Part shown: in pieces, positions 11,400 to 25,600 of the stretch
Layout: each line of letters starts with the position of its first letter
Position numbering within the stretch: the stretch's first letter is position 1
NCBI RefSeq assembly: GCF_001039355.2
Contig: NW_019775710.1
Location: 99,177-163,176 of the forward strand
Origin: Lingula anatina
Lineage: Eukaryota > Brachiopoda > Lingulata > Lingulida > Lingulidae
Length of the DNA: 64,000 nucleotides
Reading direction: 5' to 3'
Position numbers and translations under genes: made by a program
The notes under the pieces: model-generated
Databases searched by the model: none
What the model was told of the DNA's origin: nothing
What the model saw: the letters and a program-made list of their open reading frames with translations, nothing else

Positions 11400-14300
11400 C
11401 AAAATTTATGACCCCACCCTCTCCCCACGGATCTGGAAAGTTCCCTGCTTTATGTCTGTACAGAGGTTGACAATGAGATTTGAAGGTGATGAAGCAGCAC
11501 AGTTATCAGGTATATTGTAGCAGGGAGGGGAGGACAACAGAATGCAGTATGCACCACATTAGCTTATAGCTTGCACAGACAAGGTATATATAAGCATTAC
11601 GAGGTACATGGATTGCACTTCTTTACTAGGACCAGAGAGATGGCTCATCAAGAGGGTTTTTGGGGTGGGGGTAGGGGTGGGGTTTCAAAACATTACTACC
11701 ATATTTTGATAATCAGGAAGACACCAAAGAAAGTTTTTGCTAAAGGCATTTCTGTTGAGATGAAGATTGAAATTTTAAATCATTTTATTTGATTTTAGTG
11801 CCTCTTGCTCTCAAATTTCTGTTGAAGGCAATTTGGTACTAGATATTGTGGGACCAATGTATTTCTGCAAGCAAAGGTTTTGAAGAAAATATATGAAGCT
11901 TCTACCACCACTAGGATCACCACCACCACAACTAATACCCAACTATCAAAGATTGTATAATATTTTCTTACCAATTCTTCTTCAGTTTCAACAGCCTAAA
12001 ATTTGTACAAAATGAATTCTATATCGTTTTGGCTCTAATATGAGTTTGAACTTACAGTTAAACATACAAAGAACGAGTATAACATGCTTGGAGCAAATAA
12101 GTTTCATACTCTTGGGAGGAAAATGCATAACTGGTTCGAATGTAAGGTTATTTCTATAGGAATAACTGCTCAAAAATAGCATTATTACCACCAAGAAAGA
12201 TTGGGATTTCAACTCACCTGAAATTTCATTAGTTATAATGTCTTTCTTTTTTTCTTACCTTTTCTTTTCTCCTTTACATTTCTCTAGGCTCTCTCCCTCT
12301 CTCTCCACACACACACGCACACATGCACACACAAATGCATACACACATGCACCTACACACATACACGAAAAATCATCACCTCAAATGTCCAGTCAACTTA
12401 CGTATTCACACCCTCATTTATACTCAACACTCAAAGCACTGAAAAATGTGTTGATTTTTGGTTTATGTTTTGTACTTATTTGAACACTTGTTTTCTCACT
12501 TTATCTTCTGTATATCATGTTCATTCAAAGGAAGTGGGGCAGGTGCAAGCATGAACATTTCTTAGTACTTAATTAAAACATATTTGATTCATCGTATCAT
12601 ATCAAAAAAATGAAAAAATAAAATAAAATTAAATATGATTTAAAAATATTCTTTAAGCACTGAAACTCTATTTGCATGAAAATGAAAACTATTTTTTGAG
12701 TAACAGATAAGTCATGGAAAAAAAAATATATATTTATGGTGTTTGAAGCTTGAGAATAATTACCGTAACAGAATTTGAGGAGGACAGGATGGGTAGGTGG
12801 ATAAAGAAAAAAAAAAATGCATTCCTAAAAACCTACAGAGTGACATATCTAGACCTTAACCCTTTGCATTGCCACTTAAACCAACTGAATGTGAAATTAT
12901 ACCGAAAAATACCTTGAATCTTTGTCTGACCTAAATTACTACATTCCAGGAGAAAGCAACATTTCGCTTTTTGTTGCCTCCAAACTTAGCACTGTCTGGA
13001 CTATCTTTAGATTTTTCCCTGTTCTTCTATTCTATTTTTGGCCACCGATTTCCGTTCACTCCAGGTAAATTGATGCCCCAAGGAGTTCTTACACTTCTAA
13101 AAGCAAATTTGGAGGAAGCTAAATACCATTGAGTAATTTTAATGGGTTGATACAGTTTGCTTGTGGAATGTTTCACATTCTTGTTTTCTGACCTTATGAA
13201 TCTCCTGGTTAGAATATGGTTTCCTAGAATGTTGTATGGCCGTAAATGTAATTGTTTCAAATAAACCACCAATTTTCCACTTACAATGCTTTTTTCTCAA
13301 CTGGGCATAATGCAAATAAAATGCAATATCAAAATGTTTTCACCAGACTTGTTTTTCTAGAGTTAAGTAAATGAGCATATGTTTTTCTGGTGCAAAAGTT
13401 GTGTAATATCTGGAAAAATGCAAATATTGAAAATTTGACAGAGATTTTCATTCTAAAGAACCAACCTATGGAAAAATAGAACTAAAAGAACCAACCAAAC
13501 AAACAAATAAAGATTAAACTTAAAGTCAGGATAAACGAACAAAAATCATACATACAATGAATATATAAAGTAACTTAAAATGAGAAATCACAACCAGGGA
13601 ATTTTTTTAAACAGTAAAATTAGATCTAAAAAACCTCCTAGGTTGCCAACTAAAAAGTACTCTTCATTTCTTAACAGGACATCTCACTAAAACCCCCAGA
13701 CATCAAAATCAAAAAGGTCAAAGTTATTCTAGGACACCTCTAAAGACCATTCCACATCTTATAAACTCACTTTTTAAAGTAGGGCAATAGTACTAACAAA
13801 ATCGTTATTGGTATGAAAAATATATGAGCTAACTGAAGTAATAGTTTTAACAATGTATAATCCTTACCTTTGAAAATCAGCAATCTTGCTAAAGAACCCT
13901 GGATTCAGTGACAAGTACAGAAGAAAATCCCTGCTAGAGTACACATTTCTTAAAATCAATTTCTGGGAATGCAAGGTAGACAGACATGCAACTGGTCCAC
14001 ATACAAATATAGCCAGCTCTGTTTAAAGCATCTAAATGTCTCACCTTCTTTCACCTCTGCAGCAAAGTCAGCTGAGTGATGGGTCAGTGATTGCCTGGAA
14101 AAAAAATTCAAAACTGTCCCGTCCCAGAAATTCCTGGATCCACGCACCCTGCAGAAACTAGGCACTAACCCCAGAATGCCCCTAACATGCGCAGCGTGGA
14201 GAAAACTTGCGCGGAGAGCATCTAAAATTTCCCTTGTCCTCAATAAAGAAATCAACAGTGACAGCTATCTTTCCTTCACCGAGTACCCGTGTTAGTCACA

Positions 14301-17300
14301 CCATATATGTGCATGATTGGCCCTAAATTAAAATAGGCTGGTGCAGGAGTAGGAAATCTTACCCATACTCCTGGCATTTGGTGATGTCAGCTTGGCTAAC
14401 TATCATCATTTCTCTAGCTTCCTTTCAACTTGTTCGCCTCCCCCTTCTCATCAGTTACATTTATAGTATTACTGGCACGCAAGGCGTCTTTTAGATCATT
14501 ATATATCTATTTCTGAGTCAATAATTATGCAAGCATAAGTTACATAACTCATTTCAGCCTATCAGTTTATTTTTTAAAACTCAAATTTCTGACTTATAAT
14601 AATGACATCCTAATGGACAATGCATCCTGTTTTTTTTTTCCTTTAAAATATCAATTATTTTTAGTGCTGGTAAAAGAAAAGTCAAGTCAGAAAAACATTC
14701 AGCACATATCACCCAGGTCTTTTTGATAATCACATATACCAAAAATTCCAACTCTGAATTTTCGGGATTAAAACATTAACATTTTTCTCAATATCAAAGC
14801 ATATCCACAGCCTACGTTTTTTTCACAAACCAAAGATTCTTCTCTAAATATTCCAGCATTTATCTCTATGTGGATAATTACTTATTTTTCTGTAAAAATC
14901 TTTCATTTGGAAGCCCTGATCTACTACAGCTGCTATTAAAGCATTTGTGGACCAAAGGGCATGGAAAACTAGTGTTCTTTGCTATGTTAGTGATGGTTTA
15001 ACATGATGTTAAAACATTAAGAATGGAATTCACATAAACGTTGAAGTTCTCAGTAATAGCCATGAAATATCAGTGCTGAAGTCAGTGCTACACACAGGAG
15101 ATATATTTTCTTTCAGTTACACAAAAAAGAGAGAGAGATAGCAAAAGAGAGAAAAAAAATGAAAAGAAAGTTGGAGTTCTGAAGTTAGACTGTGTGTGTG
15201 TGTGCATGCATGAGTGCATATATGTGTGTGTGAGTGTACATGTGTGTAAATGCATCCTTCCACGAGAAAATGTGAGTGAGTGTATAAACCAAGTCTTAAT
15301 CTGACAACAAATTTAAATCAATAAAACATTTTTTTTGTGCACAACCCTGGAAAATTCAGTAAATCTCACAGATGGAACTGTGATTAATGGCCTGGAGCAA
15401 CCAACTGAAGTTGCCCTTTAAACACGGAATCATCACTATAGAGATTCACATTACTGATAACTTGTACCCAAGTTTGTGACCTAATGATTGGTGCTATACT
15501 ACAAGCTTCATTGAAACTCCTCCAACTTTCCCAAAATGAGACAAATCGGTTAAGGTCAGACATCTCTCTGCTGGTACCTTTTCCATAGTCGGGTTTAGTT
15601 TTGCTTTTTCTTATCAAACCAAGTTGGACCTTTATTTCATTCATATTTTGATATTTCTCCATCAAAGCATCTTTGAACTCCCACATCCTTTCCTTTTCTT
15701 TCCCCCTTTTCACACCTTATTCCTACTAGAATTTGCTATGATTAGAAACACATAATCTCACAGTTATTTTATCTAGTCAACACTATTACACGTGAAGAAG
15801 ACAAATGAAGTATGAATACCCAAAATCATAACATTAACTATATGATCTTAAATTTTCACCGATAAGTAACAAAATAAAATTCAACAAATATGAGTTTTCT
15901 TTAGTCAAATCATCATCTTTTAATAATTTGAAACATGTTTTTTCTGTACTACGGGAATGGTCTGAAGAGCGAGTTAGGTTAAATGATAAAATGAGTGATC
16001 GTGAAAATAAAAATTGAAGTAGAAAAATCAGGTATTCAAAATGTATGAGTAATAACCGTAGAGTTGGCAAACCCGGGGGAACCCCCCTGCTGGTCTATCA
16101 TCTTTGAGAGGGTAGTGATATTTACAAGTTATGGAACAGCTTGCAACTCAAGGTGTCAAGATGTTTGCTAGTTCCTTTACATACACAAGAACACAGCCCT
16201 GGCAACAGTCGGCCAGCTGGGTGCTTGAAGTGACGAGAAGCTGAGAAGAAACATTTTATCATTACGTTATATGTTAAATATCTTTTGCATATTCAACAAA
16301 TGTGTCATGCTGAATATGCATGGTTGCTTTTACTATGCACTTAAGATCATTCAACATGTTTTCAGACAATCAATCTTATCTATTATCATGAGTTGTTTTA
16401 ATGTTTATTAATATGTAGTTCAAATAGGATTTACCCTGGAAACAATTTCAGAGAGAAGTAAACATCATATTTACTGCTGTTATTCCTTTACCTGAAATCT
16501 TTTTGCTAAACTGACTTTATTTCTAAATATAATTCAGTGAAGTTCTGTACAGGGCTGAGACCTAACCCATTTCTTGAGGTAATAAATCCTGATGAAAATG
16601 TTCCAAAAAGGAAAAAATGGCTGATTTACACTCCACTTCCTAACATTACTGTTAAAAGCATATCCACAAAAGTTATGTAACCATCAGAATAAGAATTTAA
16701 ACCATACCTCAAAAATTCATTTCAGTTGAATGAAAATGGATAAGTTTTATGAAAAATAACAATTAGATGGACTGAGAATTTTAATTCAATTAATACACAA
16801 TCTCTTAGTACAGAAGGTAATGAAAGTATCCATGTTGTTCTTTTCTGTTAGTTTTTTGCTAACTTCTTCTTAGAATTTCATATCAATTGATTAATCTCAT
16901 CTAAAAATGTTCCAGTTTGATTGTAAATTGGAAATAAATCTAGCTGTTGCTATTTGCATCGATATACTGACCCTATACATGTGTTGCACCTTGACAACAA
17001 CTCTTAAAAGAAATAACATTTCCACTAAGCTCCAACTTTCCCCCATTCACTTAACATATTTTCTTCAGCAATCCAATCCCTAAACCTCATTCATCCTTTT
17101 TCTGTTTACATACATGAAGTGATCCCCACCAAAAGTGCTGACCCTAAAAAAAAAACAGTCCGTTCCAAGAATTAAAAAGAAGAGAAAGGAAAAAAAAAAC
17201 CCTGCTCCACACTCCAGTCCTAATGAAAGCACTATATAACCCAGGTGCCAGTCTTCCATCAAGGTGCTCACAGGATCACTTCTGCATGATGTAACCTTTC

Positions 17301-20300
17301 CAAGGAATACAGTCTTGTCTAGAGCAATCAGCTTTGTTTTAGAAAGATGTCTGTGGATGTTAGCTTTACTGATGTGCTGTGGTGCGGAGAGAGAGAGAGA
17401 GAGAGAGAGAGTACTTACCCTGTGTTTTGACTTGCAAAGCATATAATTGATTGTATAAGACAGAAAACTCCTTTATGAGGTCAGAATTAATATAAACCTT
17501 TATGAAAAGATAATCTGCAAGATGGAGTTTTTAAAGGGGACAGCCAGCCAGCCAGCCAGACAGACAGACAGACAGACAAAGAAGTAGGGAAAAACTTAAA
17601 AAGATGTCACTACAAACCCATCTTCCCCTTTCCATTACTAACCCAGAATGATTTTAATTCTGCAGCAGCTTGAATCATTACCTCCATCAACTTGAAAGCA
17701 ACTGACCTTTCCCATGCAGAGTATACATCATGCTAAATCAGTCAACATTTAACTTAAGCTTGTATAAGAGGGCGAGCCTCCAGGAAGTCTTTTCAAGCAT
17801 GGAATCTAAATAATGTGAAACTGTGGGTAGGAAACAGAAACAGGAGCATTCCTCGAATTCCTCTCTCCATTTTGAGAAATTTACACTATCCAATTCCAAC
17901 ATGGGTTGCAGTATAGTTTCATTCTTTACAGCACCTATTCATCCAAAACTGTGCAATTCCTTTGAAGTTCCATCCAAAAATAATCAAAAAAACATTTAAA
18001 AAACACAATCACCAATCACTTGTCATCTCAACTAACACATCTCATAGAAGGTCACTCAAAAATATTACCTCACCAACATCTCATCCATCCAATCTCAACT
18101 GATACATTCACATTTTTTAACTACACTCACCTTTGCAGTCTGTCTTCCAGGCTTGATTTCAGGGTTGCGCTTGAGAGAATTTATCAATTTCAAAAATAGC
18201 ATTGTATGAATAACATTTAACCCTGAACACACACTGCATACAACAGTGTAACTAGGCCTATTCTGTAGTGGGTAAAATTAAGGTATCATGGCTGATTTTG
18301 TAATTTTATAAATTTTCTTCTTCGAAAATGGCTGGTATAAACAACAAGGCAGCAAAGCTGTCAAATGTACAGACAAAGAACAGAAAATAAAGATGCAAAT
18401 AAGTGAAAAATTAATTTTTCACAAAAAACTGTTAAATTGCCAGAAAAATTTACCAAACAGACTGCATTGCCTATTGAAGCTGTACTTTAGTGCCATGTTT
18501 CTTTCCTATAAGTTTGAGAACAGTAAGTGACATGATTTCCCTTAAATGGTCATCATAGGAGCAGTGCCCANCAGAAGATTTGATTTGAAATGACTCACTC
18601 TCTGTGTGAATTCTCCACCTGGGATGGGCTGGCCACCAAACTTGATATTGATGGTATAATCTCCCTGTGATCGCGGGGTGTAGATGATGCTGAAAGTGCC
18701 ATCGCCATTATCCACAATGTCGATGTCAACTTCGGCCTCTGCCTGGCTGCTGATGCGACATGTGACGTTACCCTGACCTGCTTCCATGGCGCTGACGGTG
18801 ATCACACACTCCTCGCCAACCATAACTGTGCTCTGAAGACCCTCTGTGGTAGTCAAATTTACATAGAATTATTTAACAGCAAATTTTTTATAACTACTTA
18901 CTGTGTTTGGCAGGTGGAAAGGTTGACCGAAGTATTAAATTACGGAATCAAATTCTTCACTTCTTATGCTTTCTGATCTTATGAAAAGCAACAGTCGCAA
19001 TAAAAGTAGCATAGAGAGCCAACAATGTTAACAGGTAATATTATAAGGTGAATATATTATTATTATTATTATTACAAATAATCAAAAACATTGGCAAATA
19101 TAATCTGAATTAAAATGAACACTGTCACTCATAAATTTACACTTCCTACACACCTGAGATGACACACTTGGTAGCATCACCCACGGGGACAGCGTTGACC
19201 TCGAATGGAGAATTGGGGACATTGTGGCCACCGAACTTGACCTGGATGGTGTAAACGCCCAGGTCTTCTGGTACATAGGTGATGGTATAGGTGCCGTCAC
19301 CATTATCCTTGATCTTAGGCTTCAGGTAGCTACCATCTGGGCCCTGTGATTTATAATAAATAACAATATTAAACATAAGATAAAGTAAACACATACTATC
19401 CAGAAGATGTGCATTCAAATTCAAAATCAGCACAACTCAATAATCTAAAAACAACTGCTTGTTATGACATATTAAAAAGTTGACAAGAAAAAAAATGCTG
19501 AAATTTTGTGTTCTTATCTTTAAATTGCATTTGTACAATTTCGTACTTTTGCCAATTATCAAACACATAGTCTGTAAATCTGCAAATTCATACTCTACAA
19601 CATCTTTTTAAAATCAGTCAACTACCAGCTTAAAAGGACAAATGACCCACCTGGATTGCGACTTCCAGGTCAGCAATACCAGCGTCTCTGGTGTCAATGA
19701 CAAAGGAGACTGGGATACTGGCAGGCAGACCACTTTTCACACCATCTCCCTCCACTCTCACCATGCTGGCATCATAGGCTGGCTGGACTTGGACGGTGCA
19801 GGGGCTGAAATTATACAGGTTGGGGGTGAATTAATTATAGAACGACCCTCGGGTGGTTAAACAAATATTGGGGGATCTTTATCTATTTGACTTTAAAAAA
19901 ATGGAGGTAGAAATCATTGGTGTTACCTCACCCCCAAATAGATAAATAAAGAAATAAATGAAGATATAAATAAATAAAGATACAAATAATGCTTTTGAAA
20001 GGTCCAAACCAATGATAAAGATTATGCAACAAACAGTTGCATTCATCTCTGAGGATAAAATAATTCTTCCCATACTCTCATATCAAAGTTCGACATATCT
20101 ATTTCAATTGATTAAACACTTTGAAATATCTTATTTATTCTTACTGAATAATAAAGCTCATACCTGTTGGGCACCTGTTCCTTGTTGTAGTTGACATCAA
20201 TCTTGCAGGGTCCTTCCTCCAGAGGATGGTAGGTGACACTGTAGGTACCATCTTCATTGTCAACAATGTCTGGAACTTTCTTCTCTCCTGAAATATAAAG

Positions 20301-22551
20301 CAATGTCATTACAACTTCAGGACAGCTTAAGTGGCTGGTATAGAAGAAATAATCTATAATAGGTGGTGTCTATCTACCAAATTTTAATTTTGAAGTAGTT
20401 TTCTAAGTTAACCAGTCTGACTTGAAAAGATTAAGGTTCAGACTGTTTACCTGATACTAAAATATACTGGTTGGCTTTTATCTGAAGATTTCTTATTGTC
20501 AAGGTACCAGTCAATTCTGATCTAATGGATAATGACAGCAATAAGTTACAGTTACTGTAAGATAGTCTGGACTTATCTGGATAAGAGCAATTTCCTTTTG
20601 TATCAAAACTTATTTTCACTCAAAAAAATTTCATTTTGCAAAAATCCATACAATAACATACAATTGCTTGATGACTGTTCTAGGCCGCTTCACTGCCGAT
20701 TTGGTCTCATCAGAGAAAAAGAATTCTATGGATCTTTACAAAATGAAACTACATATATAAGATCCAACAGGGACATTTGGACTTAATTTTTACCTGTCTT
20801 GTCAGTGTAAGTGACCTCCAGTTCTGCTTGGCCAGCCTCAGAGCAGTCCACAATGAATGTGCATGGCTGTCCAGCGCGCGGTGTCTCTAGACCTGGACCG
20901 TACATGCGCACTTTGCTTGCGTCAATGACATCATCGATCTTCACAGTGAATGGAGAGCCTGGAGATTTATAAAGATTATGACTTAGGGGATCTTTGTGTG
21001 TAACTGTTAGCATTCTCTATCAATTAAATTCGTGTCTCAGATGGTAAAAGTTAGTTTTAATAGCAGTTCTATTAAAAAGCTCAAATGATCCTAAATCTCA
21101 CTCATTCTTCACTCATAAATATTGTATAAGAAAGCAAAAGAGTGACAGAAATCAAACATTGCTTTAGTGACAGAAATCATACATTGTAGGAAAAAAAAAG
21201 TTTTAAGTGTATAGCACGCTCCAACCCCCCCCCCCCCTACTCCCCCATATTCAAACAAGTAATGCATAAAATCCAGCACTTTTCATTTGAATAGTAGGTA
21301 ACAGCCCTGGAAAGATGTATAACCTAAACGTATATATCATCCATACCTGGGATGTCCTGTTCAGCAAACTTGATGGTAATATCATACTGTCCAGGCTTGG
21401 TAGGCAGGTACTCCACAGAGCATGACCCGTCTCTGTTATCTCTACAGGTCATCTTGGCCTCAGAAGGTCCCTCAATGGCCAGTCCCAGACCACCTTGACC
21501 AGCACCTCTGGTCTCCACAGTGAATGTCTGGGGTTGGTTGGTGTTACCTCCCTTAAGGCCTGGACACAAAATATAGACACTTTTATTGTATTATAATATC
21601 AAAGTGTATCAGGGGCGGATCTAGAGATATTTTCTGACAGTCTCCCAAATTATCTTTGTTGATCCATCCTCCATTTTGACTGTCTTCTGACAGAAAACAT
21701 ACGATACACGTCAATGTTAACTTGAAAATCTGACCATCTTCCAGAAGACCCAGAAGACAGCCTAAATCCGCCCCTGTGTATGGTTAAACTGGTCACACTG
21801 TTAACATTTTATTCAGTGTCTAAATATAATGCAGGAATACAAAAATAATCCCTTATTCATTATACAATTATATATTACTATTTATTATTTATGAGGTGAG
21901 ATAAAAACCAATTATGTAAATAACAAACATTTTATGATATCAAAGTATTTCAGTAAAATATGTCACTGAATTAGTTCATAAGATTAAGGCAGGTAAGAGG
22001 GAATCTGTATAGTGTCCAAATGCTCAGAGAAAATTCTAAATTTTTAACTGAATATAATGAGAAGCCTCATAATCATTTCTGTATAATTACTTCATGAGGA
22101 TACACTTGTAAATAAAATAGTAAATCACAAAAGTGAAAGAAAACTGCTCAACACCCTCACTGCTGAGACTTACCTGGTCCATAAGCCTTGACTCTGGTTG
22201 GGTCACAGCCTGGCACCACACTGACTGGGAAGGGGCTGTTAGGGATGGTCAAGCCTTCATAGGTCACATCTATCTGGTGTGGACCTGGAGAGAAACACAA
22301 AGTGTTAATGAGGGGGGTGATGGTAAAAATAACACAACGCAAATGAGATGCCTCAAGTGCTTGCACTGTTTGAACAGCAATGTACTAGCACAATTCTTTT
22401 GTGCTTTATGTTAAATTTTAAAAGAAATGTACTTAACACTGAATGATGGTTTTTATATTCAGATGCCAGAACTTCAGTTGATCAAATTTTTGCTCTCATT
22501 GAATAACATGCAGTATTTTTCTACAATAGGTCACTTTAACTAAATGGCAAA

Positions 22552-22626
<75 letters not shown>

Positions 22627-25600
22627 CTTAATACCCACCTTTCTCATATGGTGTGTAGCTGACTCTGTAAGTGCCATCTTTGTTGTTGTTGACAACAGTG
22701 TCGTTCTTGGTTCCAGATGGATTGGTGATAATGGCGCGCACTTTGCCCTCGCCCACTGGTGTGACAGAGCGAGCATCCACTGTGAAGTCAGTGGTAGAAT
22801 CCAGGAATACTCCTGAAAAAAAAAAAAAAAAAAAGATGAAATAAGAATTCGGTTGATAGTTTTCTTTCACATGCGGCCAAACCATGCACAACTCAGCATG
22901 CAATTACAAATTGGATGAAATACACTGTCTATGCTGCCATAAAAATATAATGCAAATCATCTTCATCATTGTAAAACTGTAATTCAAATGTCAATATATC
23001 ACTTAACAGACTGGAAATGAAATGAAACTTGTCAAAATTTAACTAATAATAAATGTTCGGCAACATATTGGGTAAAACAGAAAGATGCTGACAGGTGACT
23101 GATACTTGGCAAGCTGAGTTGAGAAGCTCTACATTTGATATCAGAGGAAGTGTTTCAATCGTCAAAAGCAGAGCTATGTTCAAGATGCTTGCCAAGCATA
23201 TCTATGGAGAACAAACAAAATCTAAACTTTATATGGAACACAGTCTTCAAGCTAAACGAAATAAACTTATAATATAAGAGAACAAACAATAACTGAACCA
23301 AAAAGCAACTTAGCAACACAAATAATAAACCAAATTAAAGCCAAAAATAAACAAGTAAAAGGAAAGGAGAGAATATATAAATTATTCAAAATTGGAAAAA
23401 TGGGTATAAATCAACCTGAACAAAATCAAACTTTTTAACAAACTAACTTCATGCAAGAGAAAAACACCATGTGACTTCATAGACTATCTCATGGGACTAT
23501 AAGGGTTCTTGAAATTGAGGGAAGAAGGGGGATCAGGGTGTTTGGTTTGCATCGTGTGGTTGTTAAATAATTAATTGAGTGAATCTTATCTTCAAACAAT
23601 AAGCTAAGGGATCAAAATAATAAAAGCTAGCAGCAATTAAAAACAGGGAAAATTTGGAAATAGATATTATCACAGAACATATCCTCACAATGAATAATTT
23701 GGACTCTTTGCAATATTTTCAGGGATTTGAGACAAGATAAGTCCATTAAAGCAACATAATGTAACTCGTAGATTCCTGAAACATCAAACAATTGGTTAAT
23801 ATCAAAAGTACATAGCAAAATATGAACAACAATGGAAATCCTTGCTTGTTATTTCTCACAGCAGACAGTCTTTGCCATGCTTGAAATCAATCCATGCTGA
23901 TGATCATCACACTATGTCATCAATTTATGCATAGTATGTCATCACTTAATGCTGATTATGTCATCACTATATGCAAGGTTTGTCATCAGTTTTTGCATAG
24001 CAGGTCACCATTCAAATAACAAGGTCATCAGTCTATGATTAATCTGTCACTTCATGCTGAAGATGCCATCAGCTTATGCAAGATTGCCACAAAAGGAATG
24101 ATGTCATTCACCACAACATGATGATGTCATCAGTTTATGCCTAGCATGTCATCACTCCATGCTGACAGAGGAAGAGGTTGGTTACCAGTAGGCTGGATTC
24201 CTGGGCCGAATACTTTGACTCCACTGACATCCAACTCAGCTTTGCCCCTGGTGATCTTGGGTTGGAAGGGCGACCCTGGCACTGGCTTATCAGCAAAAGT
24301 GACATTGATCTTGTACTCTCCAGGCTCAGTGGGAGTGTATGTGACCTTGCAGGTACCATCCCCGTTGTCCTGGCAGTCGATTTTGGACTCACTGGGACCC
24401 TCAACGGTCAGGCCAAGTCCGCCTGGTCCAGCTTCAGTTGTGTCAATGGTGAACTCGTTGGGCTTGTCAGTTTCTCCCTTGGTCAGACCTTCACCGTACA
24501 CCTTCACATTGCCAGACAAATCTGGTACCTCTTCAACTGGAGCCTGGGCCAATTCTGGAGCCAATGGCTTCTCTTCCACTGGGGTTACTGGTTTTGGACG
24601 CTCCACAGCATTTGTGCTAAATGGACTCTTAGGGATTTCCTGGCCGGCAAATTTGATTGCCACACTGTGTGGGCCTTTCTCGTTTGGTGTGAAACGAGCT
24701 GCGTAGCCGTCAACAGTCTCCTCAACGACTGCGAACAAGGTTTTGCCAGTTGGAGATGTCACAGTGACAGTGGGAGTGGCAGCGGACTTGCCAGCAGCAG
24801 CAGTAAGTATGTCAAATTCAATTTCCTCGCCAACGTAGATGGCTAAAGAGAGGTGAAAGAACAATTTAACCTGATCATACTTCTCACAGCTAAACAATAA
24901 AAGAAACATGTACTTGCAGGTAAAATCCATACAATTGCATTATTCTAATTATCATGATAATAATATTGAGGATCCTTCTGCTGATGGATAAGTCTCTCCT
25001 GGGAAGCTGGAAGACCTGAAGATAAGCACATTACACTATTACTTTTATCTGTTCATTTTTAGTTTGTCATTTCTGAGATCCTGCAAAATAAATCAACAGT
25101 ACACATGTAGACCTCCTAAAACACTAAACACCTAAATTTGAGGATGAGAAAATGTATGAAAATCAAAAGGTCAAATCCATCTTCATCAATAAAATTAGTT
25201 TTGTTTGTTTAATGAAATCTTTTATATTTACCACTTCTGTATGAAAACCAGTAATAGGATCAACCCCTTTGTATTCTCTTTGTATCCAAATATTCATTTA
25301 CAAAATTTATCACAACTATTAGTATCTTATTATAAAGATCATAAAAAAAAACAAACAAACAAACAAAATCTATTCAGAGACCATATAAATCCAAAAATAG
25401 ATTTAAAAAAAGTCTATGTGTATATCAATATAATAATAGTATACAAATGTCCTGTATCCACTTACTATCATCCAGTCCATCCACAGTGACCTTGCTAACA
25501 TCAATACTTGGGATGACATCCACTTTGATAGGACTGGTGGGGATCTCCTGCTCAGCAAAGAACACACTGACAGTGTATGTGCCCACAGACTTGGGTTCAT

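Larger units (their letters stand above)
11996..18130. other. long hinge intron with microexon candidates
   Basis: About 6.1 kb between hinge microexons 1 and 2. It holds the weak exon candidates at 17419, 14045 and 13868-13898, a zero-length AG/GTGAGT junction at 12217/12218, a CA-rich stretch (12305-12366), a GT-rich stretch (15189-15250), a (GA)n run (17388-17411) and a CAGC/GACA tract (17541-17580). A 109-codon open frame at 15384-15713 (minus) was not recognised. Confidence 0.6.

Noticed and set aside
10938-11402. 154-codon open frame, minus strand
   Set aside because: Begins in the T33 homopolymer as a poly-lysine run and crosses the real hinge exon in another frame.
12857-12880. TTAACCCTTTGCATTGCC, like a piggyBac-type terminus
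   Set aside because: Only one end seen; no matching inverted end found nearby.
13027-13272. 81-codon open frame, minus strand
   Set aside because: No family recognised and no splice context; may be part of a degraded transposon.
15384-15713. 109-codon open frame, minus strand, with [12 protein letters not shown]
   Set aside because: Looks somewhat protein-like but has no recognisable family and no clear splice sites; may be a decayed element. Not strong enough to call.
22540-22776. Tyr-Ile repeat open frames over the AT microsatellite
   Set aside because: Translation of (AT)n; same for the frames at 58163-58568.
24137-24846. Plus-strand open frames of 189 and 222 codons
   Set aside because: Antisense shadows of the 657-nt filamin exon.
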